Positions 45,610-52,541 of a DNA stretch of 64,000 nucleotides are shown in pieces. Origin of the DNA: a bacterium. Lineage in GTDB: Bacteria; 4484-113; JAFGCY01. The notes beneath the pieces are model-generated. The model saw nothing but the letters and a program-made list of their open reading frames with translations, did no database searches and was not told the DNA's origin. The position numbers were made by a program, and so were the translations under genes. The stretch is from NCBI GenBank assembly GCA_020440605.1, contig JAGRNT010000012.1:62001-126000 (forward strand), given 5' to 3'. Each line of letters begins with the position of its first letter. Positions within the stretch are counted from its first letter, which is position 1.

Positions 45610-45660
45610 GCGGTCCTCCGGTTTATTGCGCATGCGGCGCGGTTCAGATCAGCGCGGTGC

Positions 45661-46542
45661 TCAGCGGTGGCTGATCACGATCGCGTCGTCGGTGACGTCG
45701 TACTTGAGGTCGTAGGCCATGCAGAGGATGTCCAGCGCGGCCTTGAGCGAGATGCCCTTCTGCGTGAAGTTCAGGTTGACCTCGGTGTCGTCAATCCCGC
45801 TGCCCACGGCGACGTTGAAGCCGCTGTCGGCCACGATGCGCAGGATCGCCTCATCGAAGGGCACGCCCTTCAGCTCCACCTTGGCGGCGGGCACCTTGTC
45901 CAGGTCGAACTTGCGGTAGCTCTGGGAGCCGCTGCCGTCGAAGGCCGGACGCACCGGCACATCCTGGGCATTGCCCTGGTTGCTGACCGGCTGGGTGCCG
46001 CTCTCGCCGTTGTCAGTCGCCGGCGTTGTCTGCACATTGTCAGGATTGCCATTGGCGGGCGGATCCTGGACCGGCGGATCATCTGCGGGCAGGTCCTGGG
46101 CCGGCGGGTTGTCCGCGGGGGCGCTGTCCAGCTTCCACAGCGGTTTGATGATCTCCACCTCGATCCGCCCGTCGCGCGGCACGACCAGCGCATCGGCGGG
46201 GCTGCAGAGCTTGCCGAGGTAGATCGCGATCATCCCGCCGCCCTCGATCTTTGAGAAGCGCGTGAAGCGGTAGAAGCTCTCGCCGTGCTCGTCCTTGACC
46301 TTGAGCTTGTCACCCTTGGCCTGCGCCGAGGAGAAGTTCAGCCCGGGGACCTTGATCTTGACGATGTTGGCGCCGTAGTCGAATACCTTGTCGATCTCCG
46401 CCATCTCACTGACGCTGAAGCTCAGTGTGATCTTCTTGTCACTGACCTTGGCATCGGTCGCCGTCAGTTCCGCGGCGCGCGCGATCCCGCTGCCGCAAAG
46501 CAGCAGCGCCAGTGCCAGCAAAGTGCTAAGTGAACTGCGCAT
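45661..46542 (-). CDS. AMIN plus secretin N0 (STN)-domain protein without a secretin barrel
   Basis: The protein has 293 residues. The ATG at 46542 is preceded by AGGGAG and starts a signal peptide (MRSSLSTLLALALLLCGSGI, cut after ARA). Residues about 24-140 look like an AMIN domain (ITLSFSVSEMAEIDKVFDYG, NIVKIKVPGLNF). A Pro/Asp/Asn linker follows (about 150-200). Residues about 210-293 form a secretin/TonB short N-terminal (N0/STN) domain (VELKGVPFDEAILRIVADSG, LNFTQKGISLKAALDIL, YDVTDDAIVIS). That is the N-terminal half of a PilQ-like secretin, but the protein stops before any barrel. It could be a periplasmic partner of a separate secretin or pilus system. The promoter upstream is very good. 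Confidence 0.75.
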   Translation of the reverse strand: MRSSLSTLLALALLLCGSGIARAAELTATDAKVSDKKITLSFSVSEMAEIDKVFDYGANIVKIKVPGLNFSSAQAKGDKLKVKDEHGESFYRFTRFSKIEGGGMIAIYLGKLCSPADALVVPRDGRIEVEIIKPLWKLDSAPADNPPAQDLPADDPPVQDPPANGNPDNVQTTPATDNGESGTQPVSNQGNAQDVPVRPAFDGSGSQSYRKFDLDKVPAAKVELKGVPFDEAILRIVADSGFNVAVGSGIDDTEVNLNFTQKGISLKAALDILCMAYDLKYDVTDDAIVISHR

Positions 46543-46582
46543 CGGTTCTCCCTGCGAGGTCATTCCTTCTGCGGAATACCCT

Positions 46583-46611
46583 ATTATAGAGAGACGAGCC
46601 CCACCAGTCAA
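46583..46611 (-). promoter_or_regulatory. Strong sigma-70 promoter of the AMIN/N0 gene
   Basis: On the minus strand -35 TTGACT (46606-46611), a 17-nt spacer and -10 TATAAT (46583-46588) stand about 40 nt before the ATG. This is the best consensus promoter in the window. It lies in the gap before birA. Confidence 0.8.
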
Positions 46612-46628
46612 AGTTCTATTGATGAAAT

Positions 46629-47582
46629 GTGAATAAGCTCCTCGATGCCACCACCTCCCTTGCTGCCCGGCTCGACGGCCGCCTGCTGCTGCATTACGTG
46701 GAAAGCTGCGACAGCACGAGTGAGCAGGTACGGGAGCTGTACACCATCCGTGAGCTGAGCCAGCCTGTGCTGGTCTGCACGGATGCCCAGCCGGAGGGGC
46801 GGGGAACCCGGGGCCGCAGCTGGCTGATGCAGCCGGGGCAGGACATCGCACTCAGCCTCGGCCTGCCGCTTGGCCCCGAACTGCTGCCCAGTCCGCGCCT
46901 GCCGCTGGCCCTCTCCGTGCTGCTGGCCCAGTCGCTCGCGAACCTGATCACCGAGCAGTGGCGCAGTGCGCGGCTCTATCCGCGGGAGGATGCCGGCAGC
47001 GACAGCGCGGAAGCCGGCAGCGGCGAAAGCGTGGTGCAGGCCATCAACCAGGCCCGCGACGGCCTGGCGGAGCGGATCTGTGCGGTCAAGTGGCCCAACG
47101 ACCTGCTGCTGGCCCAGCCGGGAGCGGACGGCGAGCTGCAGTACCGCAAGTGCGGCGGGATTCTCGTGGAGCACCTGCCGGGCCTGCTCGTGATCGGGAT
47201 CGGAATCAACGTGAACAGCACGGCAGCGGACTTCGGCCCGGAGCTTGGCGGGCGGCTGAGCACGGTGCGCGACTGCTGCGGGATGCGGCTGGACCGCGAG
47301 GCACTGTTCAGCGGAATCGCGCTCAGGCTCTACGGGCGGCTGGTCTTCAACGGCATCCTGCAGGGCTTCAGTGCAGTGGACGACTCCGCGATCCGCGAGC
47401 TCGAACCCGACTGGCAGCGCCTGGACCGCAGCAGCGGCCAGCGCTGGCTCATGAAGCGCGACGGCGGGAGCATCCCCGTGACTGCCACGCACGTGGACTT
47501 CGCCAGCGGGCATCTGTTCGTGGCTGACGAAACTGGCAGGGAGTACGAAGTGGAAAGCTATACGGAACTGGAGAACCAGTAG
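46629..47582 (+). CDS. birA: Biotin--protein ligase (monofunctional)
   Basis: The protein has 317 residues. It attaches biotin to the acetyl-CoA carboxylase carrier. The biotin/ATP motifs are visible: QPEGRGTRGRSW (variant of the GRGRxGRxW loop), VKWPNDLLL, KCGGILVE and VIGIGINVN. There is no N-terminal HTH, so it is not a biotin-operon repressor. About 30 extra acidic residues (near 118-145) sit before VKWPNDLLL. The start is GTG at 46629 with no clear RBS; a weak TATTGA lies 6 nt upstream. Its TAG is 1 nt before a mini-hairpin. Confidence 0.92.
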   Translation: MNKLLDATTSLAARLDGRLLLHYVESCDSTSEQVRELYTIRELSQPVLVCTDAQPEGRGTRGRSWLMQPGQDIALSLGLPLGPELLPSPRLPLALSVLLAQSLANLITEQWRSARLYPREDAGSDSAEAGSGESVVQAINQARDGLAERICAVKWPNDLLLAQPGADGELQYRKCGGILVEHLPGLLVIGIGINVNSTAADFGPELGGRLSTVRDCCGMRLDREALFSGIALRLYGRLVFNGILQGFSAVDDSAIRELEPDWQRLDRSSGQRWLMKRDGGSIPVTATHVDFASGHLFVADETGREYEVESYTELENQ

Positions 47583-47583
47583 C

Positions 47584-47600
47584 GGCGGCTTCCAGCCGCC
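47584..47600. repeat. Mini-hairpin GGCGGC-TTCCA-GCCGCC
   Basis: A perfect 6-bp stem with loop TTCCA, directly after the birA stop. It shares its loop with 30725-30743. Confidence 0.65.
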
Positions 47601-47603
47601 GAC

Positions 47604-47770
47604 TCAGTGGTCTGTGGTCAGTGGTCAGTAGTCAGTGGTCAGTAGTCAGTGGTCAGGAAGAAAAGAGTGTCACCTAATTCCTGAGCCCACTGCCCACAGC
47701 ATACTGCCTACTGATTACTGATGTCTGACCACTGATGTCTGACCACTGACCACTGACTACAGACCACTGT
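47604..47770. repeat. Inverted pair of heptamer arrays (TCAGTRG / CYACTGA)
   Basis: The left array 47604-47656 is seven TCAGTGG/TCAGTAG/TCTGTGG words in perfect 7-nt register. The right array 47686-47770 is twelve words such as CCACTGA, CTACTGA and TGTCTGA, the reverse complement of the left words. The two arms could form a long imperfect hairpin. The S9A gene's -10 box TACACT starts at the next base. Confidence 0.8.
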
Positions 47771-47776
47771 TACACT
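47771..47776 (+). promoter_or_regulatory. Extended -10 box of S9A peptidase 1, leaderless configuration
   Basis: TGTTACACT ends 8 nt before the ATG at 47785. It abuts the heptamer array. Confidence 0.45.
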
Positions 47777-47784
47777 GATACCCC

Positions 47785-49872
47785 ATGACTGACAACGCCT
47801 CGCTGCATTACCCCGCCACCCGTCTCGACGGCACGGTTGACGACTACCATGGTGAACGGATTGCCGATCCCTACCGCTGGCTGGAAGAGATCCGCAGCGC
47901 GGAGACCGAAGCCTGGGTCGCAGCCCAGAACAGCCTGACCGATGCTTATCTCGCGGGCATTCCCGAGCGCAGTGCGATCCTCGAGCGCCTGATGAGGCTG
48001 GCAACCGGCGGCCAGCGCGGCCTGCCACGCGAGGCCGGCGGGCTGTACTTCCGGATGCTCAATGACGGCAGCCATGACCAGGACCAGCTCTTCGTCAGCC
48101 AGGGGCTTGATGGCGAGCCGCGCCTGCTGCTGGACCCGAATGCCCTTTCTGACAACGGCAGCATCTCGCTGGCGATGTGGGCCCCCTCGCCGGACGGCAG
48201 CCTGCTGCTCTACGGCACGAGCGCCAGCGGCAGCGACTGGACCGAATGGCGCGTGCGCGATGTGGCCACGGGCAGCGACCTGCCGGACATCATCCGCTGG
48301 GGCAAGTATGCCAACGCCGCCTGGGAAGCCGGCGGACAGTCCGTGATCTACAAGCGCTACCCCGAGCCGCAGCCGGGCCGCGAGCACATGGACAGCAGCC
48401 ACGGCTCCAGCATCCACCGCCATCGCCTCGGCACGGAGCAGTCCGCGGACGCCCTGCTGTTCTCCCTGCCGGAGCGCCCCGACGAGGGGATCTTCTTCTC
48501 GCTGAATGCCGCGCGCGACCTGCTCGTCGTCTACAACAGCCGGCGCGGGATGCCCGGCAACCGCATCATCCTGCTTGACCTGCAGGGCGGGGCGGAGCCG
48601 GAGGTGCTGGTTGACGACTATGCAATCAGCCTGCAGTTCCTCGGCAACGACGGAGCACAGCTCTGGTTCCGCACTGACAACGAGGCTCCGAACCACCGCA
48701 TCGTCGCCATCGAGCGCGGCCGGGCTGATCAGGCGGACTGGCGCGAACTCGTGCCACAGCGCTCCGAAGCGCTGCGCATGGCGGCACTCTACGGCGGACG
48801 CTTCGTCTGCCAGTACCTCGAGCACGCCGCCAGTCGCATCCACGTCTTCGCCGTCGACGGAACGGAGCTCGGCCGGCTGCAGCTGCCCGGCAATGGCAAC
48901 GTCGAGCTGATGCAGGGCAGCGAGCACTCAGCGGAGTTCTTCCTCGGCTACACCGACGCCATCACCCCCGACAGCTGCCTGCGCGTGGAGATCTCCGACC
49001 TGCCATCGGGCCCGGCCAGCCTGAGTGCGATCGACCCGCTGCCTGACAACGGCTGGGACCCGGCACTGTATGAGACATCCACCGTGTTCTACGCCAGCGC
49101 CGACGGCACCCGCGTGCCGCTGCACCTGGCGCACCGCAAGGGCCTCAGGCCCGGAGCCAATCCGCCGACGATCCTCTACGGCTACGGCGGCTTCAACATC
49201 GCGCAGATCCCGAAGTTCACCCCGGCCCGCGCAGCCTGGATCGAAATGGGCGGGCTGTTCGCCATCGCCGGGATCCGCGGTGGCAGCGAGTATGGCCGCG
49301 CCTGGCACCATGCCGCAATCAAGCAGAACCGTCAGCGTGCCTATGAGGACTTCATCGCCGCCGCCGAATACCTGCTGAGCGAAGGCTGGACCACGCGCGC
49401 CCAGCTCGCGATCCAGGGCCGCAGCAACGGCGGGCTGCTCGTAGGCGCGGTGATGTGCCAGCGTCCCGATCTCTTTGCCGTGGCCCTGCCGCAGGTCGGC
49501 GTGATGGACATGTTGCGCTTCAACCAGTTCACCGCAGGACCCTTCTGGGAAAGCGACTACGGCAGCCCACAGAATGAGGCTGAGTACCGCGCGATCCGCG
49601 CCTACTCCCCGCTGCACAACCTGCGTGAGGGGAGCTGCTACCCGGCCACGCTGGTGACCACGGGCGACACCGACGACCGCGTCGTGCCCAGCCACAGCTA
49701 CAAGTTCGCGGCCCGCCTGCAGGCCGTCCAGGCCTGTGACAGGCCCGCGCTGATCCGGGTCGACACCCGCGCCGGACATGGCCAGGGCAAGCCCATCGCC
49801 CAGGAGATGCGCGAATTCGCGGACATGTACGCCTTCGCACTGCACAACATGGGAGTCACGGCTTCGCCGTGA
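47785..49872 (+). CDS. Prolyl oligopeptidase-family (S9A) serine peptidase, cytoplasmic
   Basis: The protein has 695 residues. The N-terminal S9A motif DDYHGERIADPYRWLEE is followed by a seven-bladed propeller region. The alpha/beta hydrolase domain has NPPTILYGYGGFNIAQ, the nucleophile in GRSNGGLLVGAV (Ser547; the usual first residue of GGSNGG is replaced by Arg), Asp in TDDRVVPSHSYKF and His in RAGHGQGKP. There is no signal peptide, unlike its tandem paralogue. The ATG at 47785 lies 8 nt after a -10 box. It probably cleaves oligopeptides after Pro or a basic residue; specificity is not readable. Its TGA lies in a heptamer word. Confidence 0.92.
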   Translation: MTDNASLHYPATRLDGTVDDYHGERIADPYRWLEEIRSAETEAWVAAQNSLTDAYLAGIPERSAILERLMRLATGGQRGLPREAGGLYFRMLNDGSHDQDQLFVSQGLDGEPRLLLDPNALSDNGSISLAMWAPSPDGSLLLYGTSASGSDWTEWRVRDVATGSDLPDIIRWGKYANAAWEAGGQSVIYKRYPEPQPGREHMDSSHGSSIHRHRLGTEQSADALLFSLPERPDEGIFFSLNAARDLLVVYNSRRGMPGNRIILLDLQGGAEPEVLVDDYAISLQFLGNDGAQLWFRTDNEAPNHRIVAIERGRADQADWRELVPQRSEALRMAALYGGRFVCQYLEHAASRIHVFAVDGTELGRLQLPGNGNVELMQGSEHSAEFFLGYTDAITPDSCLRVEISDLPSGPASLSAIDPLPDNGWDPALYETSTVFYASADGTRVPLHLAHRKGLRPGANPPTILYGYGGFNIAQIPKFTPARAAWIEMGGLFAIAGIRGGSEYGRAWHHAAIKQNRQRAYEDFIAAAEYLLSEGWTTRAQLAIQGRSNGGLLVGAVMCQRPDLFAVALPQVGVMDMLRFNQFTAGPFWESDYGSPQNEAEYRAIRAYSPLHNLREGSCYPATLVTTGDTDDRVVPSHSYKFAARLQAVQACDRPALIRVDTRAGHGQGKPIAQEMREFADMYAFALHNMGVTASP

Positions 49873-49891
49873 TCAGGGACCGGGGACCTGG
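49871..49891. repeat. Heptamer array GATCAGG/GACCGGG/GACCTGG
   Basis: Three heptamers, reverse complement of the words in 50106-50178. The TGA stop of S9A peptidase 1 overlaps the first word. Confidence 0.65.
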
Positions 49892-49930
49892 AACCAGTGC
49901 AGGGAACTGATCCCAGCTGGCAGATGGAGC

Positions 49931-49970
49931 GCGAGCATTCAGCTCGCAGGCCTGCGAACATTCAGTTCGC
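49931..49970. repeat. Two mini-hairpins with compensatory stem change
   Basis: GCGAGC-ATTCA-GCTCGC (49931-49947) and GCGAAC-ATTCA-GTTCGC (49954-49970) have the same loop and stems differing by one compensated pair (G-C to A-T). The rest of 49873-50219 has no gene that I can support. Confidence 0.75.
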
Positions 49971-50105
49971 TTCCGGTTTGACTTGGGGCTGATACGCACC
50001 AGTCACATCCAGCAGGCACGATTTCATAATCCTCAGAAAGATGCACAGCTATAACTCGGCGGAATGATTATTCCAATGCGTCAGAATGCTCTCGCTCCCT
50101 TCTGC

Positions 50106-50178
50106 TGATCCCTGATCCCCGCTCCCTGAGCTGATCCCCGGTCCCCGGTCCCTGATCCCTATGCTGGTCCCCGCTCCC
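50106..50178. repeat. Heptamer array TGATCCC/CGGTCCC/CGCTCCC
   Basis: Nine heptamers with two 5-nt interruptions (TGAGC, TATGC), each after a TCCC-ended word. It is an inverted counterpart of 49871-49891, and the next gene's TATACT box follows 6 nt later. Confidence 0.75.
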
Positions 50179-50184
50179 TTCTTC

Positions 50185-50190
50185 TATACT
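50185..50190 (+). promoter_or_regulatory. -10 box of S9A peptidase 2
   Basis: TATACT lies 29 nt before the ATG at 50220, with GGAG (50211-50214) as RBS. It is thus leadered, unlike the paralogue upstream. Confidence 0.5.
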
Positions 50191-50219
50191 CAGAGTCCAC
50201 TTCGATAGCTGGAGTCCAT

Positions 50220-52385
50220 ATGAACAACGCGCACGCACGCGGCCTGTACCGCATTCTGGCAACTGCCCTGCTGGCAACGCTGGCAGCGATCTCCCCCGGC
50301 CTCGCCCAGGGGCTGACCTATCCCGAGGCCCGGCGTGGTGATGTGGTGGACGACTACCACGGCACCCAGGTCGCGGATCCCTACCGCTGGATGGAGGAAC
50401 TCGGCAGTGAGGAACTGAAGCAGTGGGTCGATGCAGAGAACGAGCTGACCTTCGGCTACCTCGACGGCATCGCCGGGCGTGAGACGGTCTTCGAACGGAT
50501 GATGCAGCGCGTTGATTACGAACGCGTCAGCGCTCCCTGGCAGGCCGGCGAACGTTACTTCTTCACCCGCAATGACGGCCTGCAGAACCAGAGCGTGCTT
50601 TACGTCAGCGAGAGCCTGGAGGACGAGGGCCACGTGCTGCTCGATCCGAACGCCTTCTCCGAGGACAGTTCCGTCTCACTCGCCAGCTGGCAACCCAGTG
50701 ACGACGGCAGCCTGCTGCTGTATGCGAAGAGCGTCAGCGGTTCCGACTGGTGCGACTGGTACCTGCGCGACGTGGCGACCGGCGAGGACCTGCCGGACGT
50801 GGTGCGCTGGGGCAAGTTCGGCGTCGCCAGCTGGGGCAGCGGCAATGCCGGCTTCTACTACCTGACCTTCCCGGTCCCGGCCGAGGGTGAGGAATTCACC
50901 GCTGCCAACGAGAACCGCATGACGATGTACCATGCGCTCGGCACGGAGCAGTCCGCCGACGAGCTGATCTACGAGCTGCCCGAGCATCCGGACTGGTGGG
51001 TCAGCGCGGGCACCAACGAGCAGCGCGACCTGCTGGTGATCTACCTCAGCGAGCGCGGCAGCACCGGCAACCGCATCTACCTGATGGACCCCGCCGACCC
51101 GGCGCGCACGGTTGAGAAGCTGATCGACGAGGACGATGCAGACTTCGGCTTCATCGGCAATGTCGGCGACCGGCTCTGGTTCCAGACCACGCTTGATGCG
51201 CCGCGCGGCCGCGTGGTGGAGATCGACCGCCGCAGCCCGCAGCGTGACAACTGGAGGGAGGTGATCCCCGAGAGCGCCTTCCCGCTGGCCGGGATCAGCC
51301 TCACCGGCGGCTACCTGCTCTGCGAATACCTGCAGGATGCGCGCAGCACTGTGAAGGTCTACGACATGGACGGCAGCTTCGTGCAGGACCTGCAGCTGCC
51401 GGGTGTCGGCAGCGCCGGCGGCTTCGGCGGACGGATGGACGCCACGGAGATCTTCTACACCTACACCGACATGACGACGCCTGGCACGATCTACCGCCTG
51501 GATCTGGCAACGCTGCAGAGCGAGCTCTACCGCCGCCCGGAGCTGAGCTTCGACCCCGGCAACTACGTCGGCGAATTCCGCTTCTACCGCAGCAAGGACG
51601 GCACGGCCGTGCCGATGTTCCTCGCACACCACAAGGACGTGGTGCTGGACGGCAGCAACCCGACCGTGCTCTACGGCTACGGCGGCTTCAACTCCAGCCA
51701 GGGCCCCTACTTCTCCACCAGCCGCACGGTCTGGATGGACATGGGCGGCGTCTGGGCCATCGCCTGCATCCGCGGCGGCGGTGAGTACGGCGAGGCCTGG
51801 CACCAGGCGGCGATCAAGACCCACCGCCAGGTGGCCTATGACGATTTCATTTCCGCGGCCGAGTTCCTGATTGACAGCGGCTACACCTCACGCGGCAGGC
51901 TGGCCGTGATGGGCGGCAGCAACGGCGGCCTGCTCGTCGGCGCGGTGATGACGCAGCGCCCGGAGCTGTTCGCGGCGGCCCTGCCGCAGGTCGGCGTGAT
52001 GGACATGCTGCGCTTCAACCAGTTCACGGCCGGTGCCGGCTGGGAAAGCGACTTCGGCAGTCCGCAGGACCCCGAGGAGTTCGCGGCGATCTACGCCTAT
52101 TCACCCCTGCACAACCTGCGCGAGGGGGTCTGCTATCCGCCGACCCTGGCAACCACCGCCGACACCGACGACCGCGTGGTCCCCAGCCATACCTTCAAGT
52201 TCACGGCGCAGCTGCAGCATGTGCAGGCCTGTGACAACCCGGTGCTGGTGCGCGTCGAGACCCAGGCCGGGCATGGCGCGGGCAAGCCGCTGGCCAAGAG
52301 CATCGCGGAATTCTCCGACCTGATGTGCTTCGCCCTGCACAACATGGGCGTTGACATCCCGGAGGCGCTTGCGCGCTTCGAATAG
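50220..52385 (+). CDS. Prolyl oligopeptidase-family (S9A) serine peptidase, exported
   Basis: The protein has 721 residues. A signal peptide (MNNAHARGLYRILATALLAT to ALAQ, about residue 30) precedes DDYHGTQVADPYRWMEE, the propeller and the hydrolase domain (NPTVLYGYGGFNSSQ). The nucleophile lies in GGSNGGLLVGAV (Ser567), Asp in TDDRVVPSHTFKF and His in QAGHGAGKP. It is a close paralogue of the gene 350 nt upstream, but exported and with the canonical nucleophile elbow. The TAG stop lies inside the first heptamer word of a 36-bp inverted repeat. Confidence 0.93.
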   Translation: MNNAHARGLYRILATALLATLAAISPGLAQGLTYPEARRGDVVDDYHGTQVADPYRWMEELGSEELKQWVDAENELTFGYLDGIAGRETVFERMMQRVDYERVSAPWQAGERYFFTRNDGLQNQSVLYVSESLEDEGHVLLDPNAFSEDSSVSLASWQPSDDGSLLLYAKSVSGSDWCDWYLRDVATGEDLPDVVRWGKFGVASWGSGNAGFYYLTFPVPAEGEEFTAANENRMTMYHALGTEQSADELIYELPEHPDWWVSAGTNEQRDLLVIYLSERGSTGNRIYLMDPADPARTVEKLIDEDDADFGFIGNVGDRLWFQTTLDAPRGRVVEIDRRSPQRDNWREVIPESAFPLAGISLTGGYLLCEYLQDARSTVKVYDMDGSFVQDLQLPGVGSAGGFGGRMDATEIFYTYTDMTTPGTIYRLDLATLQSELYRRPELSFDPGNYVGEFRFYRSKDGTAVPMFLAHHKDVVLDGSNPTVLYGYGGFNSSQGPYFSTSRTVWMDMGGVWAIACIRGGGEYGEAWHQAAIKTHRQVAYDDFISAAEFLIDSGYTSRGRLAVMGGSNGGLLVGAVMTQRPELFAAALPQVGVMDMLRFNQFTAGAGWESDFGSPQDPEEFAAIYAYSPLHNLREGVCYPPTLATTADTDDRVVPSHTFKFTAQLQHVQACDNPVLVRVETQAGHGAGKPLAKSIAEFSDLMCFALHNMGVDIPEALARFE

Positions 52386-52541
52386 GATCTAGGAGCTGGG
52401 TTGTAGGGCGTAGGGGATGTGTCGAGCTTCGCTCGACCAAAATAACCACGGTGACGCAAAGCGTCACACCAGCCCTAGAACCTACAACCTAGCTCCTAGT
52501 ACCTTCCCTACACCCTACAACCCAGCTCCTAGATCCTATTC
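52380..52541. repeat. 36-bp inverted repeat built of heptamers, enclosing two mini-hairpins
   Basis: The arms 52380-52415 and 52506-52541 match over 36 bp with one mismatch. The left arm reads GAATAGG, ATCTAGG, AGCTGGG, TTGTAGG, GCGTAGG; the right arm holds the complementary CCTA words from 52474. The loop contains perfect hairpins GTCGAGC-TTC-GCTCGAC (52421) and GTGACGC-AAA-GCGTCAC (52451). The stop codons of both flanking convergent genes are inside the outer words. It has no coding capacity and may act as a bidirectional terminator. Confidence 0.85.

Noticed and set aside
47604..47770. CRISPR array
   Set aside because: The unit is 7 nt without spacers and is inverted halfway; no cas genes are present.
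52380..52541. Insertion sequence or MITE
   Set aside because: It has a long inverted repeat, but there is no transposase, no target-site duplication that I can see, and the arms are built of heptamer words also found inside the loop.
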